This document shows positions 23,880-35,694 of a stretch of 64,000 nucleotides of DNA, piece after piece. Position 1 is the stretch's first letter, and the number at the start of each line of letters is the position of its first letter. Made by a program: the position numbers and the translations under genes. The stretch covers positions 62,001-126,000 of the forward strand of contig JAMPIV010012160.1 of the NCBI GenBank assembly GCA_024509875.1, written 5' to 3'. A model generated the notes under the pieces. It was given only the letters and a program-made list of their open reading frames with translations, ran no database searches and was not told the DNA's origin. The stretch comes from Oreohelix idahoensis. Taxonomy: Eukaryota; Mollusca; Gastropoda; Stylommatophora; Oreohelicidae.

Positions 23880-24718
23880 CAGGGTGCAGAATATTAGGGA
23901 AAATGCGACTGGCCAAAACACCCAGGAAAGAACATTAAATATACTCCAATGGAATGCAGAAGGTGTCCTAAGGAAGAAACTACCGCTCACAAAAAAAAAC
24001 TACATGATGAGCAAATTGACATAGCCTGCATACAGGAAACACACCTAAACACAAACCACAGATTTTCTGTAAGAGGATATGAAACCCTCCGGCTTGATAG
24101 AGAGGGACACAAGGGAGGAGTACTCATGTTAATCAGAAATTCCTTGCCTAGCAGAGAGCTCTATTGTTATTCTGTTAATACAAACGGTCAGGCGGAAATT
24201 ATAGGAGCTGATATCACGATAGATGACCAGACCGTTAGAGTATACAACCTATATGCCCCCCAGATAAAGATTTTTCACTAGCCACAATGGAGATTAGGCG
24301 CACCAACTGCCTAGTTGTTGGTGATTTCAACAGCCATTCAGAAAGGTGGGGTTACACAAAGGCTGATACCCGTGGCATTGAGGTAGAGGACTGGGAGATT
24401 GACTCAAATCTACAACTCATCAATAGAGCAGATGATACACCCAGCTTCTACTCAAGAAGATGGCAATCGACCTCGACACCCGACCTTGCCTTCTCAACAG
24501 AAGACATCAACCATAAGATCGAACGCATTGTGCTCAACCAATTGGCGGGCAGTGACCACAAACCGATCAAATTAATGATCAATATGGAACATACACTCCA
24601 CCTCCATAAACCATTACCCCGCTGGAACTACAAAAAGGCCAACTGGAACAAGTTCTCAGCACTGACAGATGAATACTGTGGTTCCATAAACCAAAAACAA
24701 AAAGAATTGGAGAAATAG
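23880..24718 (+). pseudogene. LINE endonuclease domain, frameshifted
   Basis: Readable motifs in order are LNILQWNAEGV, IDIACIQETHLN, GYETLRLDREGHKGGVL, VYNLYAP, CLVVGDFNSHSERWGY, STPDLAF and GSDHKPI. These are the conserved blocks of the exonuclease/endonuclease/phosphatase fold with QET, GDFN and SDH active-site motifs. Three frame changes occur, near 23993, 24263 and 24712. Each lies in a homopolymer-rich spot (A9, C6 and A-rich), so they may be sequencing errors rather than mutations. Confidence 0.85.
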
Positions 24719-24720
24719 CT

Positions 24721-27612
24721 GACGGATTTAACAAAGCAGTTCTGAAAGCTGCCCTAGAATCAATACCAAGAGGGGCGAGGAAAGATTATAAGCCATACTG
24801 GACAGAAGAACTCAATGAACTGGAAGAACAGGTAACAGAGGCCAGAGATGTAGCAGAAAAGGTCAAAACAGTTGAGGCAAACATCGCCTACAAAGCTATC
24901 TCTGCAAAATACAGGAAAACGTTAAACTGTTCAGCCAAAAATAGTTGGATCAAAACAACAGAAAGTCTTAACCTCGACAAAGATGGAAGAAAATTATGGA
25001 GGCTCGCCAAAGTCTTAAATGATGAGGAATGCAAAAATAAGGAAATAGCCCTACAACAAAATGAGAAAATACTCACAAAGAAAGAGGCAGCTAATGTTTT
25101 TGCTCAAAAATTCTCACTTGAGAGCCAGATAAATGTTCCACTGGACAGAAAACAGGAAATTTCCAAAGAGCAAGAAATTTACCAAAATATACCAACTGTT
25201 CCAGAAGAGCATATGACAACAAACCTCACCATGAGAGAGCTAGAGGCAGCCATCGTATCCCTTAAGCAAAGAAAGTCACCTGGAAAAGACAGGGTAACAA
25301 ATGACATGCTTAAAGAGCTAGGGCCTAAGGCCAAGAAAGTACTCCTCAAGATTATGAACTATAGCTGGAAGCGTGGAATAGTACCACAAGCCTGGAAAGA
25401 AGCAGTACTAGTTCCAATCCCCAAAAAGGACAAAGACCGAATGGACCCCAACAGCTACAGACCCATCAGCCTTCTAAGCTGCACGGGAAAGCTTATGGAG
25501 AGAATGATCAATACCAGATTAAGCTGGCACCTCGAAGAAAAACAAATTTTACTGCACCAACAGGCAGGCTTCAGGCAACATAGGTCTACAGAGGACCAAG
25601 TCACCTACATTGCACAGGAAATCGAAGATGCTTTCCAAGAAAGAAAGCACACTTTAGCAGTCTGGGTAGATATGGAGAAAGCATTTGATAAAGTTTGGAA
25701 AGATGGGCTAAGAGTTAAAATGCTTAAATATGGAGTCTGTGGAAGAATGTATAACTGGATCAGCAACTATCTAACAAACAGAACAGCTAGAGTGCAGGTG
25801 CACGGACAGTTAAGCAAAAAGACTACAATGGAACATGGAGTTCCACAGGGTGGGGTCCTTTCCCCAACACTCTTCCTCATATATATAAATGATATAACAG
25901 AAAACATCCACAAGAATGTCCACAACTCCCTCTACGCTGATGACCTGGCCATGTGGACTTCAGAACAATACATCACCACAGCAAGAGTGCGCATGCAGGA
26001 TTCACTGCTAGCCCTTGAAAGTTGGTCCAAAAAGTGGTTGCTCAAAATAAATGAACAAAAAACTAAACACACTATTTTTACCTTGTCAAATAAACCACAG
26101 CAAGCAAAGCTGCAACTAAATGGGCAGGCAGTAAGAGAAGATAAAACACCAACATACTTAGGAATCACACTAGACCGCCGAATGACATGGAAATCACAGA
26201 TTAACAAAATACAGCTAAGGGCAAAACTTCGCATGGCCATCATGAAAAAGCTAGCAGGTACCACATGGGGTGCTGATGAGAATATCCTCAAAAAGCTGTA
26301 CACAGGCAGAGTCAGACCTGCTATGGAATATGGCATCACAGCTTGGTCGACGGCAGCAAAGTCAAATTTTGACAGAGTAAACAGACTCCAAAACCAAGCA
26401 GCACGTATTATAACAGGGGCCCTAAAGTCTACACAAATCAACCATATGGAAAACATCACAGGGCTACAGTCAATGGAGGATAGACGTGACAGCAGAGTCT
26501 TAAAACAAGCTGAAAAATTTAAGAGGCTCGAAGGACACCCCATGTACCAAAGAATGAATAGGCTAGGAAGAGGCAGGCTCAAGCGAACTAACTTTGTCGC
26601 CCAAGCAAAAGAAAAAATTAACAATAATACCATACTAGCAAGCTCAGTTGCAAAGAAAATCCCAACAAGCTCAACTATCCCACTGTGGAAAATAAGATGC
26701 TTTCCTAAGTTAAAATCTGATATTCCAGGCATTGAAGGTAAGGGAACACAGACAGAAACACAAAGAAAGTGTATAGCAACCAAGTATATTGACCAAACAT
26801 TTCCAGCAAAGCTTTGGACACATGCATATACTGATGGTTCGGCAACAAATGCAGTTGAAAATGGGGGTGCCGGCATCCTCATAAAATTAAAGAATAGAAT
26901 TCACTCTATGGCAATTGCCACTGGAAAATACTGCAATAACTTCTGTGCTGAAGCAGAAGCCCTGAAACAGGCAGCTGAAACTCTTATTGAATGCAAAGCA
27001 CAGGCAGAAAAACAGATAGTAATCTTTTCAGATGCCCTCTCAATAATATCAGCGCTGAAGAGCCACCAGACTAAAGGATTGAAAGATCTGATAATCTCCC
27101 TTGAAAGACTAGCCGAATGCTTCAAGAAGTGCACTATCCAGTGGATACCAGCCCATTGCAACATACCAGGAAATGAGGATGCAGATAGACTTGCTAAGGA
27201 AGGAGGTGCCTTACAACAAAATAATATAGAGACAACTTACGCAACGGCAAAGACTACTATAAAGGCTACATTCAAGTCCAAATGGGAAAGAGAGCACCCG
27301 GGACATTTGAAAAATGATGCATATCATCAACTATCCAGAAAAGAACAGGTCATCATTTTTCGGCTACGCACTGGTCACAACAGATTGAGATACCATCTGT
27401 ACCACAAATACAAAATTGGTGCAACAGATCTCTGCACCTGCGGTACCAGCCCAATGACAGTCGAACACCTGCTGCAATACTGCCCAACCTACAGTAATGA
27501 ACGGAGTAGCATATGGCAACAACCCACTTCTGTCAAAGAAAAACTGTTTGGAGATGTTGGGAGCCTTGAGTTGACTACTGCCTTTATTAGAGTCATAAAT
27601 GTAGAAGTCTGA
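24721..27612 (+). CDS. LINE reverse transcriptase-RNase H polyprotein
   Basis: The frame is open from about 24721; a convenient ATG is at 25213, but the natural start is in the upstream endonuclease frame. From the 25213 ATG, the RT domain runs roughly from residue 1 to 300: SPGKDRVTNDML, YRPISLLSCTGKLMER, HQQAGFRQHRSTEDQ, VDMEKAFDKVW, GVPQGGVLSPTLF and the catalytic YADDLAMW. RNase H follows with TDGSATN, AEAEAL, FSDALS and PAHCNIPGNEDADRLAKEG, supplying all expected acidic residues. The C-terminal CTCGTSPMTVEHLLQYCP resembles the zinc knuckle of this group. It would copy element RNA at a nicked target. The catalytic residues look intact; only the endonuclease part is shifted. Confidence 0.9.
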   Translation, partial: DGFNKAVLKAALESIPRGARKDYKPYWTEELNELEEQVTEARDVAEKVKTVEANIAYKAISAKYRKTLNCSAKNSWIKTTESLNLDKDGRKLWRLAKVLNDEECKNKEIALQQNEKILTKKEAANVFAQKFSLESQINVPLDRKQEISKEQEIYQNIPTVPEEHMTTNLTMRELEAAIVSLKQRKSPGKDRVTNDMLKELGPKAKKVLLKIMNYSWKRGIVPQAWKEAVLVPIPKKDKDRMDPNSYRPISLLSCTGKLMERMINTRLSWHLEEKQILLHQQAGFRQHRSTEDQVTYIAQEIEDAFQERKHTLAVWVDMEKAFDKVWKDGLRVKMLKYGVCGRMYNWISNYLTNRTARVQVHGQLSKKTTMEHGVPQGGVLSPTLFLIYINDITENIHKNVHNSLYADDLAMWTSEQYITTARVRMQDSLLALESWSKKWLLKINEQKTKHTIFTLSNKPQQAKLQLNGQAVREDKTPTYLGITLDRRMTWKSQINKIQLRAKLRMAIMKKLAGTTWGADENILKKLYTGRVRPAMEYGITAWSTAAKSNFDRVNRLQNQAARIITGALKSTQINHMENITGLQSMEDRRDSRVLKQAEKFKRLEGHPMYQRMNRLGRGRLKRTNFVAQAKEKINNNTILASSVAKKIPTSSTIPLWKIRCFPKLKSDIPGIEGKGTQTETQRKCIATKYIDQTFPAKLWTHAYTDGSATNAVENGGAGILIKLKNRIHSMAIATGKYCNNFCAEAEALKQAAETLIECKAQAEKQIVIFSDALSIISALKSHQTKGLKDLIISLERLAECFKKCTIQWIPAHCNIPGNEDADRLAKEGGALQQNNIETTYATAKTTIKATFKSKWEREHPGHLKNDAYHQLSRKEQVIIFRLRTGHNRLRYHLYHKYKIGATDLCTCGTSPMTVEHLLQYCPTYSNERSSIWQQPTSVKEKLFGDVGSLELTTAFIRVINVEV

Positions 27613-27724
27613 AGGCGAACGAGGAAGAAGAAGAAGATGTTCTCATCCAAATCTTAACCACTAAAGCTCTCCACATACACCAACAGTAGGAGGAACGGAA
27701 CGATACCTGAAAGACAAATAAAGT

Positions 27725-28695
27725 CTGAGTAATTAACACCTCTGGCGAGCTTTAAGCCAGTATAACCATCACTCACTTAGACATGAAATAACAACTACAC
27801 CACACGGCCACATGTAACTTAATTGGTACCTTACGACTAGTCTACCCCGGCTATATATGACTTAATTGGATGCCGTACGCAGTCCCACAAGGAAGTCAAT
27901 GATACCACACTGGGTGACACGGCTACAATTTTGTTAATCATGACTTTCACTCATTTTTTAATGGCAGTTGCGTTCTGATATAACCGACAGACTTCGGTCT
28001 CGGTTATTAAGGAACGAAGGAACGGGTGTCTCGCCACAAGAATAAAATATTTTTAAAATGGGGGGGGGAATGTAGAAGCCGACATCTCCATAGAGTTTTT
28101 TCCTGTACATTACTACTACTGGCGACGGCTGTATTAGCTTTCTATGTTCCTCATATGTAAGTCAGTCTTGCAGCATTTATTGAGCAAATCATTTTTTCAG
28201 TGCCACGGTACATTCATCTGTGGTTATTCCAGTTAACCCAGACATCCACACCAGGTATAAAATAGTCCTGACTGTAGAGTTAATTGGCTGACCTGTTCCA
28301 GGAAATCCCAAATAATGCACTGACATCGGAGGTCCTAGTGGCAGAAGAGAGCACTGATTGTCGGGCACTGTTTTTCACATATGCACTGTTAATGTTGACA
28401 GCAGTCATGGGTCGGGGAAACCGATGCATCGAAAGATAATGGTAATGCACAGTTTAACACTAGCACGAATGCAACAGTCTGCACTATCAGATAATAAGAT
28501 TTGTAAGAAAAACACGAAAAATAATAGCTAATAATTAAAATAAATAAGATATAGAAGGATGAATGCGATAATAGTTTAGTCTGGCTGAAATGGTCGAAAC
28601 ATTAGGTTCAGTGATGCAGAACGTGTGCTCATAATAATATGGCAGTTATGTCTACAATCCTAGAATGGAAAAATGGGGGGGCGGCGTAGGCTCGA
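27725..28695. other. No recognised feature
   Basis: Unique-looking sequence with a short G-run near 28060 and no supported gene. Confidence 0.4.
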
Positions 28696-28699
28696 CGGA

Positions 28700-29190
28700 T
28701 GGAATCTGTAATACGAAAAAAAAAAAACAGAATAGTTTCCGAATATAAGTATTTAAACCAATAAAACGGTATTGAATCAGTTTTACAACTAACGGTTCAC
28801 AAGAAACAAGGGACGTTTCGGGTTTTACCCTTCGTCAGCCACAAACAGGTGACTAAAACAAGAATTACATATAGGTACTTGTCGTGAAACGAGTGTAAGC
28901 CACTACTTGGTTAATCACTATGTCGAAATACAGATTTGCTTCAACCAATCAACGATCACCGTTCACCAGTCTCTGAGACAGAATAAATTATACTGTTCAC
29001 GCAGTTCACGCAAGATGGCGGCGAAAAACTGAATAAAATTAGGCTGTACAGCGCTTGATACTAAACCGGAGGAAACCAATCAACTTGCTCCGCCAGGAAC
29101 CAACCGAAAGCTTTCCTCAAGTATTTACTTGCCTATATAATCGGGCGGATTTTATGCTAAACACGCAACACCAAAAACGAAGCCAGACCG
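28700..29190 (-). mobile_element. Penelope-type non-coding terminal fragment (tentative)
   Basis: The piece at 28750-28810 (AATCAGTT(T/C)TACAA...GAAACAAGGGA) also occurs in the foldback block at 2090-2145. It is followed by ACGTTTCGGGTTTTACCC, which on the minus strand fits a hammerhead-like core. A related degenerate copy lies at 57945-58000. Penelope-like elements are known to carry such ribozymes in their terminal repeats, which is the basis of the name. No coding sequence remains. Confidence 0.4.
28815..28838 (-). ncRNA. Hammerhead-ribozyme-like catalytic core
   Basis: On the minus strand the order is CTGACGA (28838-28832), a four-pair stem GGGT/ACCC with an AAA loop, then GAAAC. This matches the CUGANGA...GAAA core. 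A weak helix III (ACG with CGT at about 28792-28794) can be drawn, but I could not draw a convincing helix I, so activity is doubtful. Confidence 0.35.
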
Positions 29191-29449
29191 ACCGACTGAA
29201 GAGGAAGAACCTGTCACTTTGATTTATTGCTTTCTGAGGGCATCGACCTGCAGCCTACTTCACTAGTCGAGTCAAACTGGCATTTTTTTTTAAATCTTGG
29301 AGGGTAAATATAAATTTACGATAACCTTTAGGAAAATAGGCCTTCAGCAGGTATATAATGTTGGTATTTGTTGTGTGTCATTATACTACCTACACCTGTA
29401 TATATTTAATATATTTTGGGTTCACTATGAATGTAAATGATTGATATAG

Positions 29450-29720
29450 ACAAAGACTAATAGGACTCATACCTCAATCTATTGTCTCACACGACTTCAG
29501 TCTATTATCTCAGATAAGACCAACTGCAATATAACCAAAACAGTCCTTGTTAGGACACAACCTATTGTCTCCTTTACTTCAATCTATTATCTCACTCCAA
29601 CTGCAATATAACCAAAACAGTCCTTGTTAGGACTCAATCTATTGTCTCATCTAACTCCAATCTATTGTCTCCTATAACTCCCACCTGATATATATAACCA
29701 AACAGTCCTCGTCGCATATA
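29450..29720 (+). repeat. Imperfect tandem repeat
   Basis: CAATCTATTGTCTCA-like segments and AACCAAAACAGTCCTTGTTAG recur irregularly. Confidence 0.6.
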
Positions 29721-29724
29721 CTCC

Positions 29725-31130
29725 TATCATAAGAACATAACAATATTGTTAGGATATATGTTACCCGCTAGTATAACACTTGTCAGAGAGGGCGTGGTAT
29801 AGTATAGGGGGAAGGACATTGTTGTATCACACCTAGGTGTACATATTATTGGATTTATTCATGTATTGATTTATATTATTGAATGTATCCATGTATTAGT
29901 TTATCAGAAAGAATGCTTTGCAAGTAGACACCTGTCTTGTCTCGCTATTGCTAAATCATACTGAGCCATGTTGTCATTCATCCTACATGCATACATCTGA
30001 GACACGCTCATTTCACTCACACTAGAAATAGGTGGGCTTGAGGACAGAAATTAGCCCCTATTTTTGCTTTGTTACAGGTTTATTTGTGTCCTAAAAAACC
30101 TGAGGTCGTATGTTCGAGTCAATCCCGCTGCCTGGAACTTCGCAGGAGCATAGAGATTGTACAGAAGCTACATCTTTAGTCCCCCTCAATCTTGGGTGGG
30201 CTAAAGTAACGAGCCTCAGCAGGAGTTGTGTGAACCAAACTACGGAGAACAGAACTGTTTTAAGAGATGAGTACACATTCGTACCATTTCTGTCAGCATT
30301 GTGAGCATAGAAACTGTCAGTGATGAGAAAGTGAAATTAGCATAGCAAGAGACAAAAATTAACAGCATAGCTGATAAGTGTTATATCCTTAATTAACAGC
30401 ACAGCTGATATAAATTTTTTGTTCCTATAATTGGAAAACTTGTTGTAAAATATTTATATATATATAAAATAAATATTTGTAAATCACATGTAAACTTACA
30501 ATTCCATTACATTCCATTTTTCAACATTCACCCTTCAGCACAAGAGTAGATAGTGTATATACTAAATAAATAATAAGGAAATTGTATTTGAACGACTTGT
30601 CAATTTTATCTTTGTTAAGTAAAATCTGTTTCCTTGTTTATTAATATCACAGTTAGTTACACAGCGGAGGTGGCACTTTATGTCGGTCTCCTCTCTACTA
30701 TTGTTTCGAGATCAGAACATTCACAGCCGTAACTAATTTGTGATACCAGTAGTTCTCTCAGACACTGGGACTTCACCATTTTCTGCAGAAATTCTATTTA
30801 TGTAATTGTCAGTACTATACTGATCCAAGAGCCAAACAAAACCTCTCGCCACAGTACTACAAAACTATACGATGTTGAGAAATATACAACAAATGGGCGA
30901 TACAAGCAGATGGAAAAAGTAAACAACAACAGTAATGAGAGAAAAAAAAAACAATAATAATACAAGAAAATCGTAAAATCTAAAAGAAATACTGAAACAA
31001 GAAAGTAAATAATCAACGAAACGAAACAAAGAGAATTAACAAAACCGTGGAACTAGTAAAAGTAAACTCAGCTCGATCCAAAGAATCTATGAAAGAAAGC
31101 AGTAGTATTCTGTCACAGAAATCGCAAGAA
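29725..31130. other. No recognised gene
   Basis: Mostly AT-rich. A tRNA B-box-like GTTCGAGTCAATCC lies near 30113, but no A box is evident, so no tRNA or SINE is called. Confidence 0.4.
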
Positions 31131-31540
31131 TAGTTTCCGTACTGTCTTTGTTAACATCACAGTTTGACAATAGTTTCCGTACTGTCTTTGTTAACATCAG
31201 AGTTTGGCAGTAGTTTCCGTACTGTCTTTGTTAACATCAGAGTTTGACAGTAGTTTCCGTACCGTCTTTGTTAACATCACAGTTTGACAATAGTTTCCGT
31301 ACTGTCTTTGTTAACATCAGAGTTTGGCAGTAGTTTCCGTACTGTCTTTGTTAACATCAGAGTTTGACAGTAGTTTCCGTACTGTCTTTGTTAACATCAC
31401 AATTTGACAATAGTTTCCTTACTGTCTTTGTTAGCATCAGAGTTTGACAATAGTTTCCGTACTGTCTTTGTTAACATCACAATTTGACAATAGTTTCCTT
31501 ACTGTCTTTGTTAGCATCAGAGTTTGACAATACGTTCTGT
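31131..31540 (+). repeat. 40-bp minisatellite, about ten copies
   Basis: The unit TAGTTTCCGTACTGTCTTTG plus TTAACATCA(C/G)AGTTTGAC(A/C)A repeats every 40 bp with few substitutions. Confidence 0.92.
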
Positions 31541-31869
31541 ACATTGTAAAACATTCTCGCATAGTTATTCCTATTGCCGGAATCAGTATGTCAGGTGCCG
31601 TACACAGCCAACACAGTAATTAACAACTATCATCTATTAATTCTCCCGGTGACCTATGACCGGGGGCAGAGATGCAGTCTCTCATGCAGTGTTGGCACGC
31701 TTGTTTTCATCTCATTATGTAAAATTGCAGAGTTGGAAAAGACCATGCTAGATGGGGTGGAGTTGTCGGAAGATATGGAGAAGATACTCTTAATGGAAAG
31801 CGACTCCGTAGATTCTGCAATGAGCAGAATCTGATCATTACAAAGTTCCCCCATAAGTGCATACATGTA

Positions 31870-32360
31870 TATGTGGCCGTATGACCTACCACCATCAGCA
31901 TTTATTCATGCTGGAGACTGGTTATAATGAGAATAAAACTATCATTAGTTATTTTAGAAAAAGCAAGCAGAATTTTTAACAAATATAAAAATACCCCAGA
32001 CAGCTAAGTGCTGGGTAGAGCAAGGTGAAGCTAACTGCGTCTACTTTGGGTAAAAAAAGCCACGTGACCAATCGGCGGTAGTTGACATGGAAATGTAGTG
32101 ACGCAAGTAGGGACAGCTACATCACGCTATGAGAACGTGATGTTTGACCAATAATTTATCAAATAGAATAAGCTTCCAACCAATGAAAAACGTAGCCAGC
32201 TCAAGGCACTACGAAATTGTCGGCAGGAAATTATTAAACCAGCAGTCTTGAAAACGTGAGCAGTGTAGAAGGACGTGTCAATGACTGTCCAGCTCCCAAG
32301 TTGAGGTATTCAACGATTGTAAGAAACATTCATGCATGTGTATTTGTACACTGGACACCA
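31870..32360. repeat. Dispersed repeat, second copy
   Basis: Similar in order to 22300-22790, including ATCACGC(T/C)AT...ACGTGATGTTT and AACGTAGCCAGCTCAAG, with an insertion of about 30 bp. Nature unknown. Confidence 0.6.
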
Positions 32361-32377
32361 GAAGACGATAAATGAAA

Positions 32378-32378
32378 C

Positions 32379-32475
<97 letters not shown>

Positions 32476-32485
32476 ATATAATATA
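32378..32485. repeat. AT-dinucleotide microsatellite
   Basis: Continuous AT repeats of about 90 bp passing into ATAATATAAT. Confidence 0.98.
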
Positions 32486-32521
32486 AAACTAAAATGTTGG
32501 AATAATAAATATGTACACCAT

Positions 32522-32740
32522 GATATCATCATTCAATCTTTGTTTCCTATGAAACTTGGAGCCGCATATACTGTTGGTTCCTTGTGAGGAAACCCGCTCT
32601 TGCAGCTGTGGATTATGTGGCAAGTTACTTTAAGTGATGAGGTTGCCATCCCCATATGCAACTGTACATCTACATGCAATTTATACATGTCAAATGCAAT
32701 ATAAAGTATACATGTTACAACTTATCCCAATAGATTTGGG
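32522..32740 (-). mobile_element. SINE copy, degraded head
   Basis: It matches the body at 3640-3850 (TGTTGGTTCC, GATGAGGTTGCCA and TACATGTCAAATGCAATATA). The tRNA-like head is not recognisable. Confidence 0.6.
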
Positions 32741-32744
32741 TTAA

Positions 32745-34120
32745 GAATTGTATCCTGACTTGACGCACAGAAAACGGCCGTAATATGTCGGGCAACTGTT
32801 TAAGATGCTGTAGACCTTCAGGTGGGTTAGGTGGTCTAACAGAGTGAACTTGAAGTAGGGTCCTATAACTTGGGGCGCTAAGTGATAACTCTAGAATTAC
32901 TCCTTTGTAATTTTAGAATTCACTTCCAGTCATATGGCCTGTTCTGTACTGGGGTCCTAAATATTACGTGTTCCTGGCTGTCTATGACTTTCTCCTTGAC
33001 GAAGAGGGAAATGCAGTGCTAAAAATCTTAGAATGTTCTAGGTTATAAGAGGAATTTTTGTCCCCACACACATTGCTTCCCTTAAGGTTCCGTTGGGGAA
33101 AGATTCAATCAGAAGTAGTTTTGTTTATCATTCCAATACCAAACCAACCATTAGTAATGCGTCTGATTTTGGTAGGGGTTTCCTCCACCCTCATGTGAAC
33201 ATTACTGCATGGCACTCTAAGGTATTGTCTCTTACATGTTATTTTCAAACTGATTGTATCACCGACCTGCCCTAGATTATTACTGATAATCCCTTCCAAG
33301 ATGTTACTTCCTCATAGTTTTTTTAATTCCAACACAGTGATGGGAAGTGTTGCATCATTCCTCGTGCTCCAATATCAAGATTGTTATCCTACATCTCTGT
33401 TTACTAAACAAAGTGGCCCGGAAATGTGTCTAGACATGGCACGAGTCATGCTTGCAAAATTAATACATTATCTTAAAATACCATCTGTTGTCCAGATTGG
33501 AAAACTCGATGTAGCATTGTTTTGTGACAATTTTCTGCAAGCCATGTCCACGAATCAAACGTTCGTTGTCTTCATTCCCCGACACAAGCTGGGTTTTTGT
33601 TGCCATATGCCAGCTTGTGCAAAGACGACCCTGCTTATCTATCACTCGTCCGTCTTGCTTAACAATAAGGATGTCGCAAAACGTAGACTTTTATCCATTT
33701 GGTGCTGAAGATTAATCAAACAAGTCAACGTGGCTATTGTACCCTACTCGCTAAGTACTGACATTCATAAAGAAAGACAAACAGGTCAAACGGTCATGTC
33801 AAACGTGTGGGATTTTTGAAGTGGGTCAACTCGAGGAAAAAATAACATCGAAAGAAGAAGCTGTAGAGTAAAATAATGAGCGGATGAAAGAAAAGGGATG
33901 ACACAGTACACGGGGAGCAAAGATGGTCACAGCAAAATGTAACGATTGAATTATGACTTCTCACATATAGGAAAATTCTATAATTGATTCTGTGATTAGT
34001 CTGGGTCGTTCCTCAGTTGGAAATTCCTTGGTTACATTGAGGCAATCGTATTAATGTCCACTGTCCATGAAGCTCTATTTTTGTGGTGCCTAGTTGACAT
34101 TGAGGTTAGTCAAGATTCAC
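32745..34120. other. No confident gene; minus-strand protein-like remnant
   Basis: The minus strand at 33460-33710 reads KSTFCDILIVKQDGRVIDK and LVSGNEDNERLIRGHG. Nucleotides 33640-33760 resemble 57310-57430, which suggests a repeat-encoded protein fragment rather than a host gene. I do not recognise the family. Confidence 0.35.
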
Positions 34121-34124
34121 TGTT

Positions 34125-34245
34125 GTAGAGAGGAGGTGTTGTCGATCGGAAGGTCCTGGGTTCGAGGCCCCCGGTAAGCCTGTCACTTCTGTTGTTTTTC
34201 TGTTGTCTAGTTTTCTACTTCTTTATTCTTTACGAGTGCCTGCAA
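34125..34245 (+). mobile_element. SINE fragment (B box and tail)
   Basis: It has a B-box-like GGGTTCGAGGCC followed by GGTAAGCCTGTCACTTCTGT and TTTTCTGTTGTCTAG. The same tail occurs at 50545-50600 (inverted) and, in altered form, at 10170-10215 and 45155-45190. Confidence 0.65.
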
Positions 34246-34869
34246 CTTTCCAATTTATGTAATTAATTTAGAACGTGCAGCCAAGATGTAGTGATCTCAA
34301 TTGCCGGCGCAGACGGGAACATCAACAGGTAGCTGACACTTGGAAGTCATAACCCAAATGGGTTCGTTTCCCCACCCTTGCCAGTATACAAGCGATAAAA
34401 GGGCTAAAACACTTGTCTGACTGTGAGGACTACTTTCGATGATTAAATTGCCTCCTGCTGTAACGCTATTGTTTATAGTTTTCTGTCTTCATTACTGATA
34501 GATATCAGTGGTCATGTTTGTTATTTGGAGCGTTGTTGATGACAGATTCTCTTTAGCTAAAATTCATGATCAGTTCATAGCACATTGTCTCATGCATAGC
34601 CTGTACACGTTCGTTATTTAAATGTTAGGTTTCCCTTAAAATAATTTCATATCTTCGAAATTGGTGCCTCTGTTTGTAGGCAGTGGGTAGTAAGATCGGT
34701 AAACAAACGATCGCCTTACTTCTCTAAGCTAAGAAAAAAACACCTGCAGGCGAGATCTGGGAACCCAAATAGACAAAAATAGACACCAGTAATTAGGAAA
34801 CAGCTGCGCTGTTGGCGGTATTACAGTTGCAGACAGTACGTCATCCTAACGAGATGACTAGTGATTAGA

Positions 34870-35690
34870 GGAGATACATGTAGCTGAACAAAGGAGGGAA
34901 TAGAGAATAAGGAACATGTAGTTGAAAAAAGGAGGGAATAGAGAATAAGGAACACGTAGTTGAAAAAAAGGAGATGAATAGAGAATAAGGAACATGTAGT
35001 TGAACAAAGGAGGGAATAGAGAATAAGGAACACGTAGTTGAAAAAAAAGAGAATAAAGAAGAACATGTAGTTGAACAAAGAAGAGAATACGGAATAATGA
35101 ACGTGAAGTTGAACAGAGGAGGGAATAGAGAATAATGAACATGTAGTTGAACAAATGATGGAATAGAGAATAATGAACGTGTAGTTGAACAAAGGACGGA
35201 ATAGAGAATAATGAAAGTGTAGTTTAACAAAGGAGGGAATATAGAATAATGAAAGTGTAGTTGAAGAAATGATGGAATAGAGAATAATGAACATGTAGTT
35301 GAACAAAGGGGGGAATATAGAATAAGGAACATGTAGTTGAACAAAGGGGGGGAATAGAGAATAAGGAACATGTAGTTGAACAAAGGGGGGAATAGAGAAT
35401 AAGAAACATGTAGTTGAACAAAGGGGGGAATATAGAATAAGGAACATGTAGTTGAACAAAGGAGGGAATAGAGAATAATGAACGTGTAGCTGAACAAAGG
35501 ATGGAATAGAGAATAAGGAACATGCAGTTGAACAAAGGAGGGAATAAATAAGAAACATGTACCTGAACAAAGGTGGGATTAGAGAATAAGGAACATTTAG
35601 CTGAAGACAAGGGGGAAACAGAGACTTAGGCAAATGCAGCTGAACAAAAGGAGGGAACAGAAACAGAGGAACATGCAGCTGAAAACATTT
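34870..35690 (+). repeat. 38-bp minisatellite, about 20 imperfect copies
   Basis: The unit is GAACATGTAGTTGAACAAAG followed by GAGGGAATAGAGAATAAG. Because the array is imperfect, long frames rich in Phe, Tyr, Leu and Ser stay open on the minus strand (up to 270 codons); these are repeat shadows, not proteins. Confidence 0.92.
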
Positions 35691-35694
35691 ATTT

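Larger units (their letters stand above)
23520..27720 (+). mobile_element. Nearly full-length non-LTR retrotransposon (EN-RT-RNase H)
   Basis: The order is apurinic-type endonuclease, reverse transcriptase, RNase H and a C-terminal zinc-knuckle-like CTCG...EHLLQYC segment. This is the architecture of the I-type group of LINEs (I, Nimb and relatives). The 3' end has a GAAGAAGAAGAAG tract at 27623-27640. No separate ORF1 (gag-like) was recognised upstream, so the 5' end may be truncated near 23520. Confidence 0.88.

Noticed and set aside
25932..26882. 316-codon minus-strand frame
   Set aside because: It is the antisense shadow of the LINE reverse transcriptase.
34821..35633. Long minus-strand frames rich in Phe, Tyr and Leu that look like membrane proteins
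   Set aside because: They are translations of the 38-bp minisatellite; three overlapping frames read the same array.
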